Shown in pieces: positions 11,888 to 22,648 of a DNA stretch of 64,000 nt. Every line of letters begins with the position of its first letter. The first letter of the stretch is position 1. The notes beneath the pieces were generated by a model that worked only from the letters and a program-made list of their open reading frames with translations, was not told the origin of the DNA and ran no database searches. A program made the position numbers and the translations under genes. The DNA lies in the NCBI GenBank assembly GCA_036250195.1, contig JAVHZZ010000001.1, forward strand, positions 376,632,707-376,696,706, in the 5' to 3' direction. The DNA is from Mixophyes australis. Taxonomy: Eukaryota; Chordata; Amphibia; Anura; Limnodynastidae.

Positions 11888-13449
11888 GTACCTCCTCTCT
11901 CTATTTGTTCAATAGATCTCTCTTTGAGAAATTGTTTCAATAGACGTGGGGCGTGGAGATCCTCCTTATTCACCCAGGATCTCTCCTCTGGCACGAAACC
12001 TTTCCAGTGAACCAAGAACTGATGCCGTCCGTGAAGGATACGGAAATCCAAGATGCGACTGACTTCAAATTCTTCGCCTACAGCTGTCTGAATAGGAGCA
12101 GGAGGACGGGGCGAGCGATAAAACTTATTGAGGATTAATGGTTTGAGGAGGGACACATGAAACACATTGTGAATCCTTAGAGAGGGAGGCAGCCGGAGTC
12201 TATACGTTACCGGGTTGATAACATGTGTGATAGGGAAAGGGCCAATATAACGTGGAGCCAATTTCTGAGAGGGTACTCGGAGTTTGAGGTTGCGAGTAGA
12301 CAACCAAACCTTGTCATGGATCTGAAGCAAGGGAATATTTCTTCTATGAGGATCAGCAGCTTGCTTATAACGTTGGGAAGTCTCCTGGAGCTTGTTTTTA
12401 GTTTTTTCCCAAATGCGAGAGAAGTCCCAAGTTAGAGTATCAGCAGCAGGAACTGGAGATGGAATATGACTGGAGAAGTTAGGGAGGGTGGGCTGGGTTC
12501 CATAAACGACATAGAAGGGAGAGGAACCTGAGGATTCGTGATGGTGAAAGTTATGCGCGAATTCTGCCCAGGGTAGGAGACTAGACCATTTGGATTGGTT
12601 CTCTGATGAAAAACATTGTAGAAAGACCTCCAGGTCTTGGTTAACGCGCTCTGTCTGGTCATTGGTTTGAGGATGATAGCCAGAAGAATATTTGAGTTCA
12701 GAACCGAGTATCTTGCAAAAGGCCTTCCAGAACTGTGACACAAATTGGACTCCACGATCCGAGATGATTTCACAAGGACAGCCATGGAGCGTAAAGATCT
12801 CTTTGATGAAGATAGTAGCCAATTGAGATGCAGATGGAAGAGCAACCAAGGGCACGAAATGGGCCATCTTAGAGAATCTGTCCACCACAACCCAAATAGT
12901 AGAAAACCCGTCGCTAATGGGGAGATCGGTGATGAAATCCATCGATATGCTTTGCCATGGAAGATCAGGAATAGGAAGTGGTTGCAAAAGACCAGAAGGT
13001 GCTGACCTCGGATTCTTACAACGGGCACAAGTTGCACAGGAAGCCACGAATTCTCGAACATCGGAATGTAAGGTTGGCCACCAGAATCGTTGCCGTAGGA
13101 ATTCATATGTCTTCTTGACACTAGCATGTCCAGATAGTTTGGAGGAGTGTGCCCACCGTAGAGCTTTGTGTCGTAAATTTGTTTCCAAGTAGGAACAACC
13201 TCTGGGGGGTGTTCTAGCAGAGGCTCCGGTAAGGGCAATGATATTGGTGGGAGAGATGATGGGAAGAAGCTCAGAGGGAGAACATAGGTCAGAATTGTCG
13301 AATGAACGAGAGAGAGCATCTGCCAGCACATTTTTAGAACCAGGATAGTATGTCAGGACTAGATTAAAATGAGAGAAGAAGGATGCCCATTTTTGTGGTC
13401 CCTTAAGACTGTCACAGGATGGTGGAAGCCTTCCAGGAGATGGCGCCAC
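11755..13449 (-). pseudogene. pol: Gypsy Pol: RNase H tail, integrase, chromodomain
   Basis: A 564-residue frame. It starts within the RNase H tail (NVLADALSRS), then has the integrase zinc-binding His/Cys region (HSSKLSGH ... CATCARC), the catalytic core with Asp in SMDFITDLP, Asp in ISDRGVQF and Glu in NDQTERVNQ, and a C-terminal chromodomain (EEFEVSRILDFRI ... HWKGF ... SWVNKEDL). Chromodomains steer integration toward particular histone marks. The frame runs through the polypurine tract into the LTR before stopping, so the natural C-terminus is uncertain. It is separated by frame changes from the RNase H frame (13610-13359) and the reverse transcriptase frame. Family assignment is secure; activity is not expected. 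Confidence 0.92.
11888..11902 (-). promoter_or_regulatory. Polypurine tract of the gypsy element
   Basis: In element orientation AGAGAGAGGAGGTAC directly precedes the 3' LTR, as expected for the plus-strand primer of reverse transcription. Confidence 0.75.
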
Positions 13450-13610
13450 TCCTCCAGGGCAGATTTGATCGCGGGGAGCTCCTTGTCGCCAATGCCGTAA
13501 TTCTTTTCATGACTACGAAACTTTTTAGAAAAGAACCCACAGGGGAGATGCGGGCTAAGTCCGGATTTCTGGAACAGGACTGCCCCTATACCAACAGAGG
13601 ATGCATCCAC
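13359..13610 (-). pseudogene. pol: Gypsy RNase H N-terminal part
   Basis: An 83-residue frame with the RNase H start DASSVGIGAVL and SKKFRSHEKNYGIGDKEL, followed by EEWRHLLEG and TVLRDHKN. It lies one frame off both the upstream reverse transcriptase and the downstream integrase frames, so single-base indels have broken Pol on both sides. Confidence 0.85.
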
Positions 13611-13722
13611 TTCAAGAAAAAAGGGTTTTAGTTGGTCCGGTTGTGAGAGAACGGGGGCAGACGTAAAGGCTAGTTTCAGCCGGTAGAAGGCCTCTAAGGC
13701 GTCAGGAGGCCAATTTTTAGGA

Positions 13723-14904
13723 TCAGCCGATTTTTCGAGTCACGGCAGTTATAGGAGCGATCACAGAGGAAAAGTTCTTGATGAACTGCCTGTAGTAGTT
13801 GGTAAACCCAATAAATCTTTGGATGGCTTTGGTGCCCTGGGAACGAGGCCAACTAGTAACGGCTGATACCTTTTGTGGATCCATACGCAATCCAGAGCCT
13901 GAAACGATGTATCCAAGAAAAGGAATCTGTTTGACCTCGAAGATACATTTTTCTTGTTTGCAGTACAGTTGGTGGGTGCGTAAACGTGATAAGACCTCCT
14001 TCACATGACCCCAGTGGGAAATTATATCTTGTGAGAATATTAGGATATCGTCCAAATAGACAACAACAAAACGATATAGGACGTTTTGGAAGACCTCGTT
14101 GACAAAGGACTGGAAGACTGCGGGGGCGTTGCAAAGCCCAAAGGGCATCACAAGGTATTCAAAGTGTCCGTCTCGCGTATTGAACGCAACCTTCCATTCG
14201 TCTCCTTGACGAATACACACAAGATTGTAGGCCCCTCGTAAGTCCAGTTTGGAAAAGACTTGAGCTCCGCTGATTTTATCAAACAGATCGGTAATGAGAG
14301 GTAATGGATAGCTATTCTTGATGGTGATTTTGTTCAGTTGTCGGTAATCGATACAGGCGCGAAGGCCCCCATCCTTCTTTTTAACGAAGAAGAATCCTGC
14401 GCCAGCTGGGGACGAAGATTTTCGGATGAATCCCCGGGATAAATTCTCGGAAATGTATTGTGACATGGCTTGACTCTCAGGTAGAGATAAGAGATGAGTC
14501 CTGCCACGGGGAATCTGTTTGCCAGGAATCAGTTCAATCGGGCAATCCCAAGGACGATGAGGCGGCAGGATCTCCGACCTCTTCTTGGAAAAGACGTCTT
14601 TAAAGGCCTGATAGGCCGACGGAAGGGTAGTCTCTTCCGGAACTGTGCGAGTAATACCAATTTGTGGACGAGGGGAGGAGAAGCACTTGTTATGACAATG
14701 CGGACCCCAGGAGATAACTTCAGCTCGGACCCAGTTGAGTTGAGGAGAATGAGCTCGAAGCCAAGGAAGGCCCAGAATTAGAGGATTAACAGATTGTGGT
14801 AACACAAGGAATTGGATCCACTCTTGATGTAAGGCTCCTACCAATAGCTGAACCGCACTCGTGATGCTGGAGATGATACCGTTGCTGACGCAGTTACCAT
14901 CCAC
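13723..14904 (-). pseudogene. pol: Gypsy protease tail and reverse transcriptase
   Basis: A 393-residue frame. The start covers the end of the aspartic protease (LILGLPWLRAHSP). The reverse transcriptase follows with FFVKKKDGGLRACIDYRQLN, SKLDLRGAYNL, FEYLVMPFGLCNAPAVFQ and the catalytic YLDDILIFS, all intact, and ends in the connection region (FIGFTNYYRQFI). The reverse transcriptase copies the element RNA in the cytoplasmic particle. The frame stops shortly before RNase H through a frame change. Confidence 0.93.
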
Positions 14905-15038
14905 GGCTGTGAGTGTAAGCGGTTGAGGCAGATCTTGAATGGGAAATCGGAGCTGCGAGGCAAGAGAGGCGAGATGAAATTCCCTGCTGCACCGGAATCC
15001 ACGAAGGCAAAGGTTTGCTGGAGTCCTTTAGTGGTCAT
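14838..15038 (-). pseudogene. pol: Gypsy aspartic protease N-terminal part
   Basis: A 66-residue frame with the retropepsin active-site segment AFVDSGAAGNFI. It is out of frame with the following protease/reverse-transcriptase frame, which begins within it. In intact relatives this protease cleaves the Gag-Pol polyprotein. Confidence 0.85.
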
Positions 15039-15054
15039 AAGCTGGAACTCGGGA

Positions 15055-15929
15055 TTAGAGGTAGAATAGGGAGTGGAAACGGCAACTCTCCCGTTCTTTA
15101 GGCGTCAATCTTGAACGGCCAAGCTGCATAGGCTCTTCCGTGGAAGATAGGGGATTTTGAAATTGGGGGGGCCAGTCGAGGAGCACGCCTTGTAAAGGAT
15201 CTCTCTGAAGATCGACCCTGATACATAGAGAAATAAGAGAGTCCAGTTCCGAGGGGAGTTCTCTCGTGACAAGTTCATCTTTGATTCGGTCAGTAAGACC
15301 CTGCCAGAAGGTGGCAATGAGGGCCTCATTATTCCACCGAAGCTCAGAAGATAGGGTGCGGAATTGTACCACATATTGGCCGACAGACATGGAACCTTGC
15401 CGGAGATTCAGGAGACTGGAAGCAGCAGACGAAACTCGACCTGGTTCATCGAAAACTCTTCGGAACATGTCAATAAAAGTAGCCGAACTCTCCAGCAAAG
15501 GGTCATTGCGCTCCCATAGCGGTGAAGCCCAGGCCAAGGCTTGCCCACTGAGAAGAGATATTATAAAGGCCACCTTGGTACGCTCAGAGGAGAAGGCTAA
15601 AGAGTTGCACTCAAAGTGGATGCGCACCGGTTGAGGAACCCTCTGCACCTCTTCAAATCTCCGTCGTACTTCTCCGGAGCAGGAATTCTAAGCCCGGTAG
15701 ACAAAGTCAGGGAGGAAGATGGAGCTACTGCGGCCACAGCAGAGAGAGAGGGAGCAACGGAGGGTTCAGCCGGAGGGGGTTGGACCGCCTGCAAGGTGTC
15801 TAGCCGTGACATAATTCCTTGGACACACTGGAGTAAACGAGCTTGGTCCACCTCCTGCTGTTCCACTCGGCGGCCCAGATGGATAAGGAGATCCCAAGCT
15901 GAGGGCTCACCTGTTCCATCTGACGTCAT
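15055..15929 (-). pseudogene. gag: Gypsy Gag, frameshifted
   Basis: Gag begins at the ATG at 15929 (MTSDGTGEPSAWDLL), with a coiled-coil-like segment (GRRVEQQEVDQARLLQCVQ). It continues in that frame to about 15600 and then in a second frame (15648-15055) with the capsid-type signature KVAFIISLLSGQALAWASPLWER and SVGQYVVQFRTLSSELRWN. A one-base frame change lies near 15600-15640. After LTPKERESC the frame ends without any CCHC zinc knuckle, so the nucleocapsid module appears to have been deleted. Gag would form the particle shell. Confidence 0.88.
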
Positions 15930-15944
15930 GGCGTCTATCCTTCT

Positions 15945-16005
15945 ATTGTCAGAAGAGAGCGCCCGTCCCTGTGCGGAGGAAGAGACACAGGTACGGCGCG
16001 TGACA
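15945..16005 (-). repeat. Truncated 5' LTR of the gypsy element
   Basis: About 60 bases match the first 60 bases of the 624-bp 3' LTR. Then the sequence jumps directly to the Gag start, so the rest of the LTR, the primer binding site and the leader are missing. AATAGACGCC in the 3' LTR and ATAGACGCC next to Gag suggest a microhomology deletion. Confidence 0.8.
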
Positions 16006-16424
16006 CATGTTCTTGTCACTTTCACCACATGTGGCTGCTGGTGTCTTTAGTTGCGGCTTGTCTGGATCCTGGAATGTTGAGGGCCCTATTTGGAAAATAA
16101 TGGGTACATTTAAAAAAATTCCAACCAAGCCTGGCGTTAAATCAATAGGGCTCATGATTAATACTTAGGCCTTCCTCCAGCCCCAACATTAAAGTAATAA
16201 TATTCCCATTTAATAAATAAACCTATTTCCCTCCCTCCAAACAGCCCCAGCAATAAATTAATAGCATTTACGTATAATAAATATACCTATTTCCCGCAAC
16301 CGCCACTGCCATTAAATAATTCATATTTACATTTAACAAATAGACCTCATGGTCCTCAAACTCAGCCCCACATTCAATTAATAGCCCCCAAACAACCCCA
16401 TCTTAAATTAGTAGTCCCCACTAT

Positions 16425-16790
16425 CATCATCATCACCATTTATTTATATAGCGCCTCTGATTCCGCAGCGCTGTACAGAGAACTCCTTCACATCAGTCCC
16501 TGCCCTATTGGAGCTTACAGTCTAATTCCCTAACATACACACACACACACACACACAGACAGAGAGAGAGAGAGAGAAAGAGAAACTAGGGTCAATTTTG
16601 ATAGCAGCCAATTAACCTACTATTATGTTTTTGGAGTGTGGGAGGAAACCGGAGCACCCGGAGGAAACCCACACAAACACGGGGAGAACATACACACTGC
16701 ACACAGATAAGGCCATGATCGGGAATTGAACTCATGACCCCAGCGCTGTGAGGCAGAAGTGCTAACCACTAAGTCACCATGCTGCCCACT
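16425..16790 (+). mobile_element. SINE/LINE-tail interspersed repeat
   Basis: Contains TTTATATAGCGCCTCTGATT, GCAGCGCTGTACAGAG and the widely conserved vertebrate block TTTTGGAGTGTGGGAGGAAA followed by CGGAGCACCCGGAGG and GGGGAGAACATACACACTGC, ending near TAACCACTAAGTCACCATGC. This block is known from V-SINE and L2-type tails; which applies is not decided here. A CA/GA microsatellite (16535-16585) splits it. A related copy lies at 58655-58799 plus 60772-60870. Confidence 0.75.
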
Positions 16791-16849
16791 ATAAAATTAA
16801 ATTGCCACACCATCACCTGACAAACAAAATAGCCCCCATTAATTAGCCT

Positions 16850-17130
16850 AACACACACATTACATTGCCACAAGCCGCCTGTGCCCTCACACACCACACA
16901 CTATATTGTCACAAGCCCTCTGTGCCATGACACACACTACATTGCCACAAGCCCACTGTGCCATGACACACACATTACATTGCCACAATCCCACTGTGTC
17001 ATCACACACACACTATTGCCATAAGCCCCCTGTACCATCATACACACAACATTGCCACAAGCCCCATGTGCCATCACACACACTACATTGCCACAAGCCC
17101 CTTGTGCCATCACACACACATTACTGTGCC
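16850..17130. repeat. Minisatellite with CACAAGCC(C)...CTGTGCCATCACACAC units
   Basis: About six degenerate units of roughly 40-50 bp (CATTGCCACAAGCCCC then TGTGCCATCACACACAC). ORFs across it are repeat translations. Confidence 0.85.
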
Positions 17131-17284
17131 CCTTCATCATCACCATGCTGTGCTTCCTTATGATCACACTGTGACCCCTTATGATCACCACGCTGTGCCC
17201 CCTTATGATCACACTGCGCCCTCCATGCTGCTTCTCCCCCTTCACTTGGCCCGACTTCATCACACTTTGCAATGCTGCTTCCCC

Positions 17285-18055
17285 TTCATAACTCTGTGCC
17301 CTTCTGCCCCCCTCTTCTTCATCACTGTGTCTTTCTACCCCCTCTCTTCTTCATCACTCTGTGCCTTCCCTCCCCCTCTTCTTCATCACTCTGTGCCTTT
17401 CTGCCCCCCTCTTCTTCGTCACTCTGCGCCTTTCTGCCCCCCCTCTTCTTCGTCACTCTGTGCCTTTCTGCCCCCCCTCTTCTTCGTCACTCTGTGCCTT
17501 CCCTCCCCCTCTTCTTCGTCACTCTGTGCCTTTCCTCCCCCTCTTCTTCTTCACTCTGTGCCTTCCCTCCCCCTCTTCTTCGTCACTCTGTGCCTTCCCT
17601 CCCCCTCTTCTTCATCACTCTGTGCCTCCCCCCTCTTCTTCATCACTCTGTGCCTCCCCCCTCTTCTTCATCACTCTGTGTCCCCCCTCTTCTTCATCAC
17701 TCTGTGGCTTTCTGCCCCCCCCTCTTCTTCATCACTCTGTGGCTTTCTGCCCCCCCTCTTCATCACTTTGTGCCTCCCTACCTCCTCATCATCACTCTGT
17801 GCCTCCCCCCTCTTCTTAATCACTCTGTGCTTCCCCCCCTCTTCTTCACTCTGTGCCCCCCCTCTTCTTCATCACTCTGTGGCTCTTCCCCCCCTTCTTC
17901 ATCATTCATCACTCTGTGGCTTTCTGCCCCCCTTTCTTCATCATCACTCTGTCCCCCCCCTTCTTCTTCATCACTCTGTGGCTTTCTGCCCCCCCCCCCC
18001 TCTTCATCTCTCTGGGCTTTTTGCCTCCCTCCCTTCATCACACTGTGGCTTTCTG
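17285..18055. repeat. Pyrimidine-rich minisatellite (CTTCTTCATCACTCTGTG units)
   Basis: More than 20 degenerate units of about 30-40 bp, built of CTCTTCTTCATCACTCTGTG plus a C/T-rich spacer (GCCTTCCCTCCCC or GGCTTTCTGCCCCCC). All three forward frames stay open because of composition, giving a spurious 412-residue ORF. It lies inside the hAT element ending at 18398. Confidence 0.92.
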
Positions 18056-18406
18056 TTTCCCTCCCCTTGTCTCCGTTCCTTTACTTACCTTCCTATTGGC
18101 TTGTTTCACCTTATTTCTCCTCTTCTTGTCTTCTCTCTTCTGTCTTCTTTCTTGCGTGCTGGGTCCTCTCTGCGCCGCTCCTCACTCAATGTGGGGTGTG
18201 ACTTGATGATGTCATGCCCGCCATTCAATGCAAATGGAGTAGAGAGAAAGGAGGAGGGGCCCTGCAAAGTGATAAGTATATTTTTGTTTTTATTATTTTT
18301 TTAAAAAAATACTTGTTCCCTCGAAAGGGGGCGGAGTTTACATGAGTTGGGGCCTACCGGGGGATATCCCGGCTCCCTGGCAGGCCAGTCCGACCCTGGT
18401 CATATA

Positions 18407-19598
18407 CATGTCTGTATTCAACTAAAAGCGGATCTGAAGAAACATATGTTGTCGAATACGGGTCTAGGTATGCCCTTAATATATGGCACTTGCCTTATTG
18501 AGACAGACAAAACACAATGCAGGATATGTACGATATATATGCACAAGTCCCAGTATAACGCACAAAAAAAAGTATGCAATTATTGTCACCTGTTAAAAAT
18601 ATAGTCAATATAGTAATACATTCAATAAAAAAAAATATTTTTTAATAAAATGATTGTTTTAAATCGTTTTCCCTCATGAAATACATTTATCAGAGTGTTA
18701 TTAATGACTACTGTACATAAAATGCATGTTTACAGCTAGAACATGATTGAAACACATGTTCTAGCTTGCATACGTGAACGTCACCACTATCAGTCAGCAC
18801 ATGCACCTGCCCTGTAGTTGGTGCAAGTGATCGTAGCAGAGGAACTCCCTATCCTGACATAAATCCTAAACGAAAGTGTCACCATGATTTTTCTCATCTT
18901 ATTCAATATGTAAAATATTATTTTAAATAACTAGTCATGTAAATAAATATATGCAAAAAACATAAAATAGTGTTTATATACACACATCACTCCTTTTAAG
19001 GGACCAATGCATGGTAATTACCCAAGTTTGATACGGACAAATAACATGATTTTAGAAGCTTGTAAATCCCCACTGGACTATTAATAAATTTGGCTGATTA
19101 ATACCTATGGAGAGTAACCATAATTATTTTAAAATGTGGTTCCTCCAGCTATAGGTGATATACCAGTGTTACAGATAAATGGTAGTGAAAGCCTCATGCA
19201 AATCTGTTTATACATTCAGATTGCAATGTATAGTTTAGTCTTGTTGATTTCAGGATGGCAAGGCATGCTGGGACTTGTAGTCCCATAGTAGACTATCAGT
19301 GCATGCAGAGTACAGTTACATTTATTGCTCAATAACTGCTGGAGAACCACAGTCTAACTCAGTTCTGGCATCTAATAGTCTTTTGGCTTATAAGTTATGT
19401 GGTTATATGTGTACTGCAGCTAGACATAGAATGTACCACTTAAAATGGAACACATAAAAGAAAATGGAGCTTTTACACAGCAGTGTTTGTGCACAAAAAT
19501 GTGTTTACCTGGTCATGTTACTGGCTTCCACTTCCCTGAGTGCAGCTTGCCATGTGCAGGAGGTGAGCTGTTGGAGCTAGCAACCAGTGTTGCTACCT
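18407..19598. other. No gene recognised
   Basis: AT-rich sequence. The only notable site is a GCATGCTGGGACTTGTAGT block (about 19264-19282). No ORF is convincing. Confidence 0.4.
19264..19282 (-). promoter_or_regulatory. ACTACAAGTCCCAGCATGC motif (ZNF143-type)
   Basis: In reverse complement the block reads ACTACAAGTCCCAGCATGC, close to the ACTACAATTCCCAGCATGC element bound by ZNF143/THAP11 at vertebrate promoters. The same string is common in repeats, so function is unproven. Confidence 0.3.
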
Positions 19599-19606
19599 TT
19601 TTACTA

Positions 19607-20693
19607 CATGGTTGCCAACTCTCCCGGAACATCCGGGAGACTCCCGGAATACTGGGAAATCTCCCGGACTCCCGGGAGAGGACACGGAAATCCCGAATTT
19701 TGCGGCTAATTTTTTTTCCCCAAAGTGCGCATGCGCCGGTGACGTCATCGGCGTGATGACGCGACTCGTCTAATCACCCAGAACACCCCGGCCATTGCGG
19801 AGTACGGAGCTCCCGCGCCCACGCTGTGAGTAATATATGCTCTATGAGTGCATTGCATTCTTTATGGATATATTATGTGCTTGTCAAAGTTCCACTGTCA
19901 TATACTGATACTATTGTACTTTGCAATGAAGGAGTATCACTTTTCACTGTGAAAATTTTATAGACATGGTGAGTCAATAGAAGCAGATTATTTTTTTAAA
20001 CTCTAAGGAAACACGCCATAACATTAGCTCTTTTGCTTTTGCAGAGAATTATTGGCATTTTGGAAGAAAAAGGAGTTTCTTTTAAGATTAGTATGCATGT
20101 CTGATTATCATGTTTGTTTCTGTTTCTTAACATAATATGAATATACTCATGGCACGTTTCCTGGCTAATGAGTTTTATGTATAAATCAATGAGAGCAATA
20201 CTTTGTTTTATCAGTGCAAATCCCAGTAGAGCCACCAGAATGCTTCCCTAACAAGTAAAGTGAAACCTTAAAATATTGAACCTCTGAGTAGTATCTTTCT
20301 TGGGTTGCATTGATGAAAACTACTGAGTGCAGGTAACAACTAAGGCCATAGTGTGTGACTGTAATCACAGCCATTATGTTTGCTGTGGCTTTGACTGGAT
20401 GGTGACTTCTAGGCACAACTCTAAAAAGAGGGAAGAACGACAGAGATATCAGCAAGTGCAGTAATTACTTAATTACTGGTTACTCAGTAATTGATCATCG
20501 CATGTATGAACCATAATAAATAACAGGTCACATTTTATACTTATATATAATATGACTCAAAAAGTTATAAAGAATCAAGATATCTGTACATAAATGTGGG
20601 TGGAGCTGGTCACACCCAGTGGGTGGAATTGGTCCCGCCCACAATGGTTTTTACTTTCTCCCTGAAATGAATTTTCAAAAGTTGGCAAGTATG
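19607..20693. mobile_element. hAT-type non-autonomous element (GCCAACTCTCCC family)
   Basis: The left end CATGGTTGCCAACTCTCCCG and the right end ...GTTGGCAAGTATG are inverted. Flanking 8-mers TTTTACTA (19599-19606) and CTTTACTA (20694-20701) agree at 7 of 8 positions. A GGGAGACTCCCGG palindromic start lies at the left. It has no coding capacity. The same terminal family is present as a short MITE at 42663-42972. The 2081-bp tandem duplication begins inside this element at 20568. Confidence 0.8.
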
Positions 20694-22648
20694 CTTTACT
20701 ACTCAGAAACTCATCATTAATGAAAAAGTGTCTCCTGTTTACATGCAGTAGTAGCACCTTTTTTGGAAGCTCAATTCAATTATACACTATGCTCTTGACA
20801 CAACTAAAATGTCTCCTCTATTGAAGACAAGCTGGAAGGAATTATTGGTAGCACATGTGCTAAAGTTTGTGGAGCCAAAATGAAAACATGCATTAAATCT
20901 TTAGGTGGTGGAAGAATGGTCTAGGCTGTTTAACAGGAAGTGGGTGGAGTTTTACACAAATGTGCCCATTAGTGGGTGGAGGTTTACACAAATATGTCCA
21001 TTGGTGGGTGGAGTTGGGCAGAAATGGGTGTGGCTTATTTTGTCTCGCTGGCAGGAATCTAAATATAGGGAGGTATGTGAGAGGGAAAAGTGAGTAACTC
21101 CCTGCATCTAAGTCATGCGTGCAGAATGTGTGTACATTGTTATGTAGTTGTGCATAAAATAATAATGTGTAATTTTATTTATGTTATTTTTGCCATATTT
21201 TCTGCATTGATTAAACATTAATAGCATTAGAATGATCTTATGGCAAGACAATTAAGTGACCAAATTTCATATTTTTAAATAACCAGGTAACAAAATTAAC
21301 AAACTGTTGCAACAGTATTCTCACTATGTTGATGCAAAGAAAATGAATTCAGACATATCCCCATGGTTCAGCTTTACCCTCCCAGAGCAAAAATCAGTTT
21401 TTCCTGTAATTAATAATGCGGAAAAATCTAATTACAAACTCTATGATGCAGCAATACATCCAGTTCTAGAAATAATTTACTTCCTTATCAAAATGCAAAA
21501 AGCCATTTTACTTTAAAAACAGACGTTTTTGCGAGCAAAAGGCTTGTTTTTGCTTCGCCCTATATACTAATAGGGTTATTATTTGTATTAGGGTTAACCT
21601 AAAACAAATAATATGAGGTGTGCTACTGATAGGAGGAAAAGAGCACTAGGTTTTAATCTGACACCCTGGACCCGAGCGGGATTAAGGCTCTTGGGGGCCC
21701 AGGGGATTATAAACAGGGGTGCCCCTATGATGTAACATGGTTATCATTTTTGACAACTACAGCGGCAATACTGTGTGCACTACTGTTAGATGCACGCATT
21801 TCTGCCTTCACAAGCAGTACAGTGTGAAGCAGGACATATCCTCCAACTGTCCTTCAAGTCAGACCAAATCCTGACTAAGCAAGACAGTCACCCAAATTCG
21901 GGTCTGCCCCACCAGATTCAGGACAGTTGACAGAATGTCCTGCTCTCACCTACCTGTTCTTGTCACTTTCACCACCTGTGGCTGCTGGTGTATTTAGCTC
22001 AGTTGCTACTTGTCTGGATCCTTGAATGTTGGAGGCCCTATTTGGAAAAAAAAAAGGGTACATGAAATTTAGGAAACTTCAACAATCCCTGGCATTAAAT
22101 CAATAAATCACTAATGTTTTATAATTAGGCCCCCCTACTGCCCACATGCTTTAGTCACACATGCCCCCCCTCTGCTCAGCACCTTTAGCCACACATGCAC
22201 CCTCTGCCCAGCACCTTTAGCCACACATGCCCCCCCCTCTGCCCCTAGCACCTTTAGCCACACATGCCCCCCTGCACCTTTGGCTACGCATGTTCTCTGT
22301 ATTGTGTGGCATTTATGAGGATGCTCTCTACAGAGCCTAATTATTGAGGGTTTGTAACATTTGCCCATTTACAAAACAAGACCCCAACTTTTCAGAAGAC
22401 AGCTAAATGACAACAAAGCTACACAAATGAACAGCAAGAACAGGTAAGAGAATCTATCTTAATATAGTTGCTGGAGAAACTGATTTTTCCTTTTATTATT
22501 TGGGAGGGGGGCACTATGGGTTAATTAGCCTAGGGTGGCAAGAACCCTTAGTCAGGCCCTGCAGAGAGGGCCACAATTCTTAAGTCAGAGGATAAGTGAT
22601 CAATAGATTACCTGTTATTATGGATATTTATTTGATTAATGTATTATT
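20568..22648. repeat. Tandem duplication unit 1 (2081 bp)
   Basis: Repeated head-to-tail at 22649-24728 with essentially no differences that I can see apart from a one-base deletion (CTCTGCCCAGC at 22192 versus CTCTGCCAGC at 24273). The junction shows TAAAG microhomology. It includes the right end of the hAT element at 19607, unassigned sequence, and the hAT fragment at 21658-22561. The small ORFs in it are duplicated noise. Confidence 0.95.
21658..22561. mobile_element. hAT-type element, duplicated (CAGGGCCTGACTAAGG end)
   Basis: The right end in reverse complement is CAGGGCCTGACTAAGGGTTC; the left edge (CCCTGGACCCGAGCGGGATTAAGG) is a degenerate counterpart. The second copy lies at about 23739-24641. 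Its right third is shared with 40745-41024. A short minisatellite of CACCTTTAGCCACACATGC units lies at about 22145-22290 (and again in copy 2). No transposase. Confidence 0.65.

Larger units (their letters stand above)
11264..16005 (-). mobile_element. Ty3/gypsy chromovirus-type LTR retrotransposon, inactivated
   Basis: Minus-strand element with Gag, protease, reverse transcriptase, RNase H, integrase and a C-terminal chromodomain in the order typical of vertebrate chromoviruses. It is flanked by the 5-bp duplication CATGT (11259-11263 and 16006-16010). The 3' LTR at 11264-11887 is full length, while only about 60 bp of the 5' LTR survive at 15945-16005. The coding region shows several frame changes. 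It inserted into the hAT element that starts at 11019. Confidence 0.92.
11019..18398. mobile_element. hAT-type non-autonomous element with nested insertions
   Basis: The ends CAGTGTCGGACTGG (11019) and CCAGTCCGACCCTG (18398) are inverted, and the 8-bp GTCATATA is found on both sides (11011-11018 and 18399-18406), diagnostic of hAT transposition. No transposase is encoded. It contains a Ty3/gypsy element (11264-16005), a SINE/LINE-tail repeat (about 16425-16790) and two minisatellites (16850-17130 and 17285-18055). The stretch TTGTCACTTTCACCAC...CTATTTGGAAAA (16013-16095) is shared with the element at 21945-22045, so these hAT elements share internal sequence. Confidence 0.88.

Noticed and set aside
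17285..18055. Regularly spaced repeats as CRISPR array
   Set aside because: Units are degenerate and contiguous without unique spacers, and the context is vertebrate nuclear DNA.
17066..18304. 412-residue and overlapping ORFs in three forward frames
   Set aside because: They are open in all frames because the DNA is a CT-rich minisatellite without stop codons; the proteins are Ser/Pro/Leu repeats with no domain.
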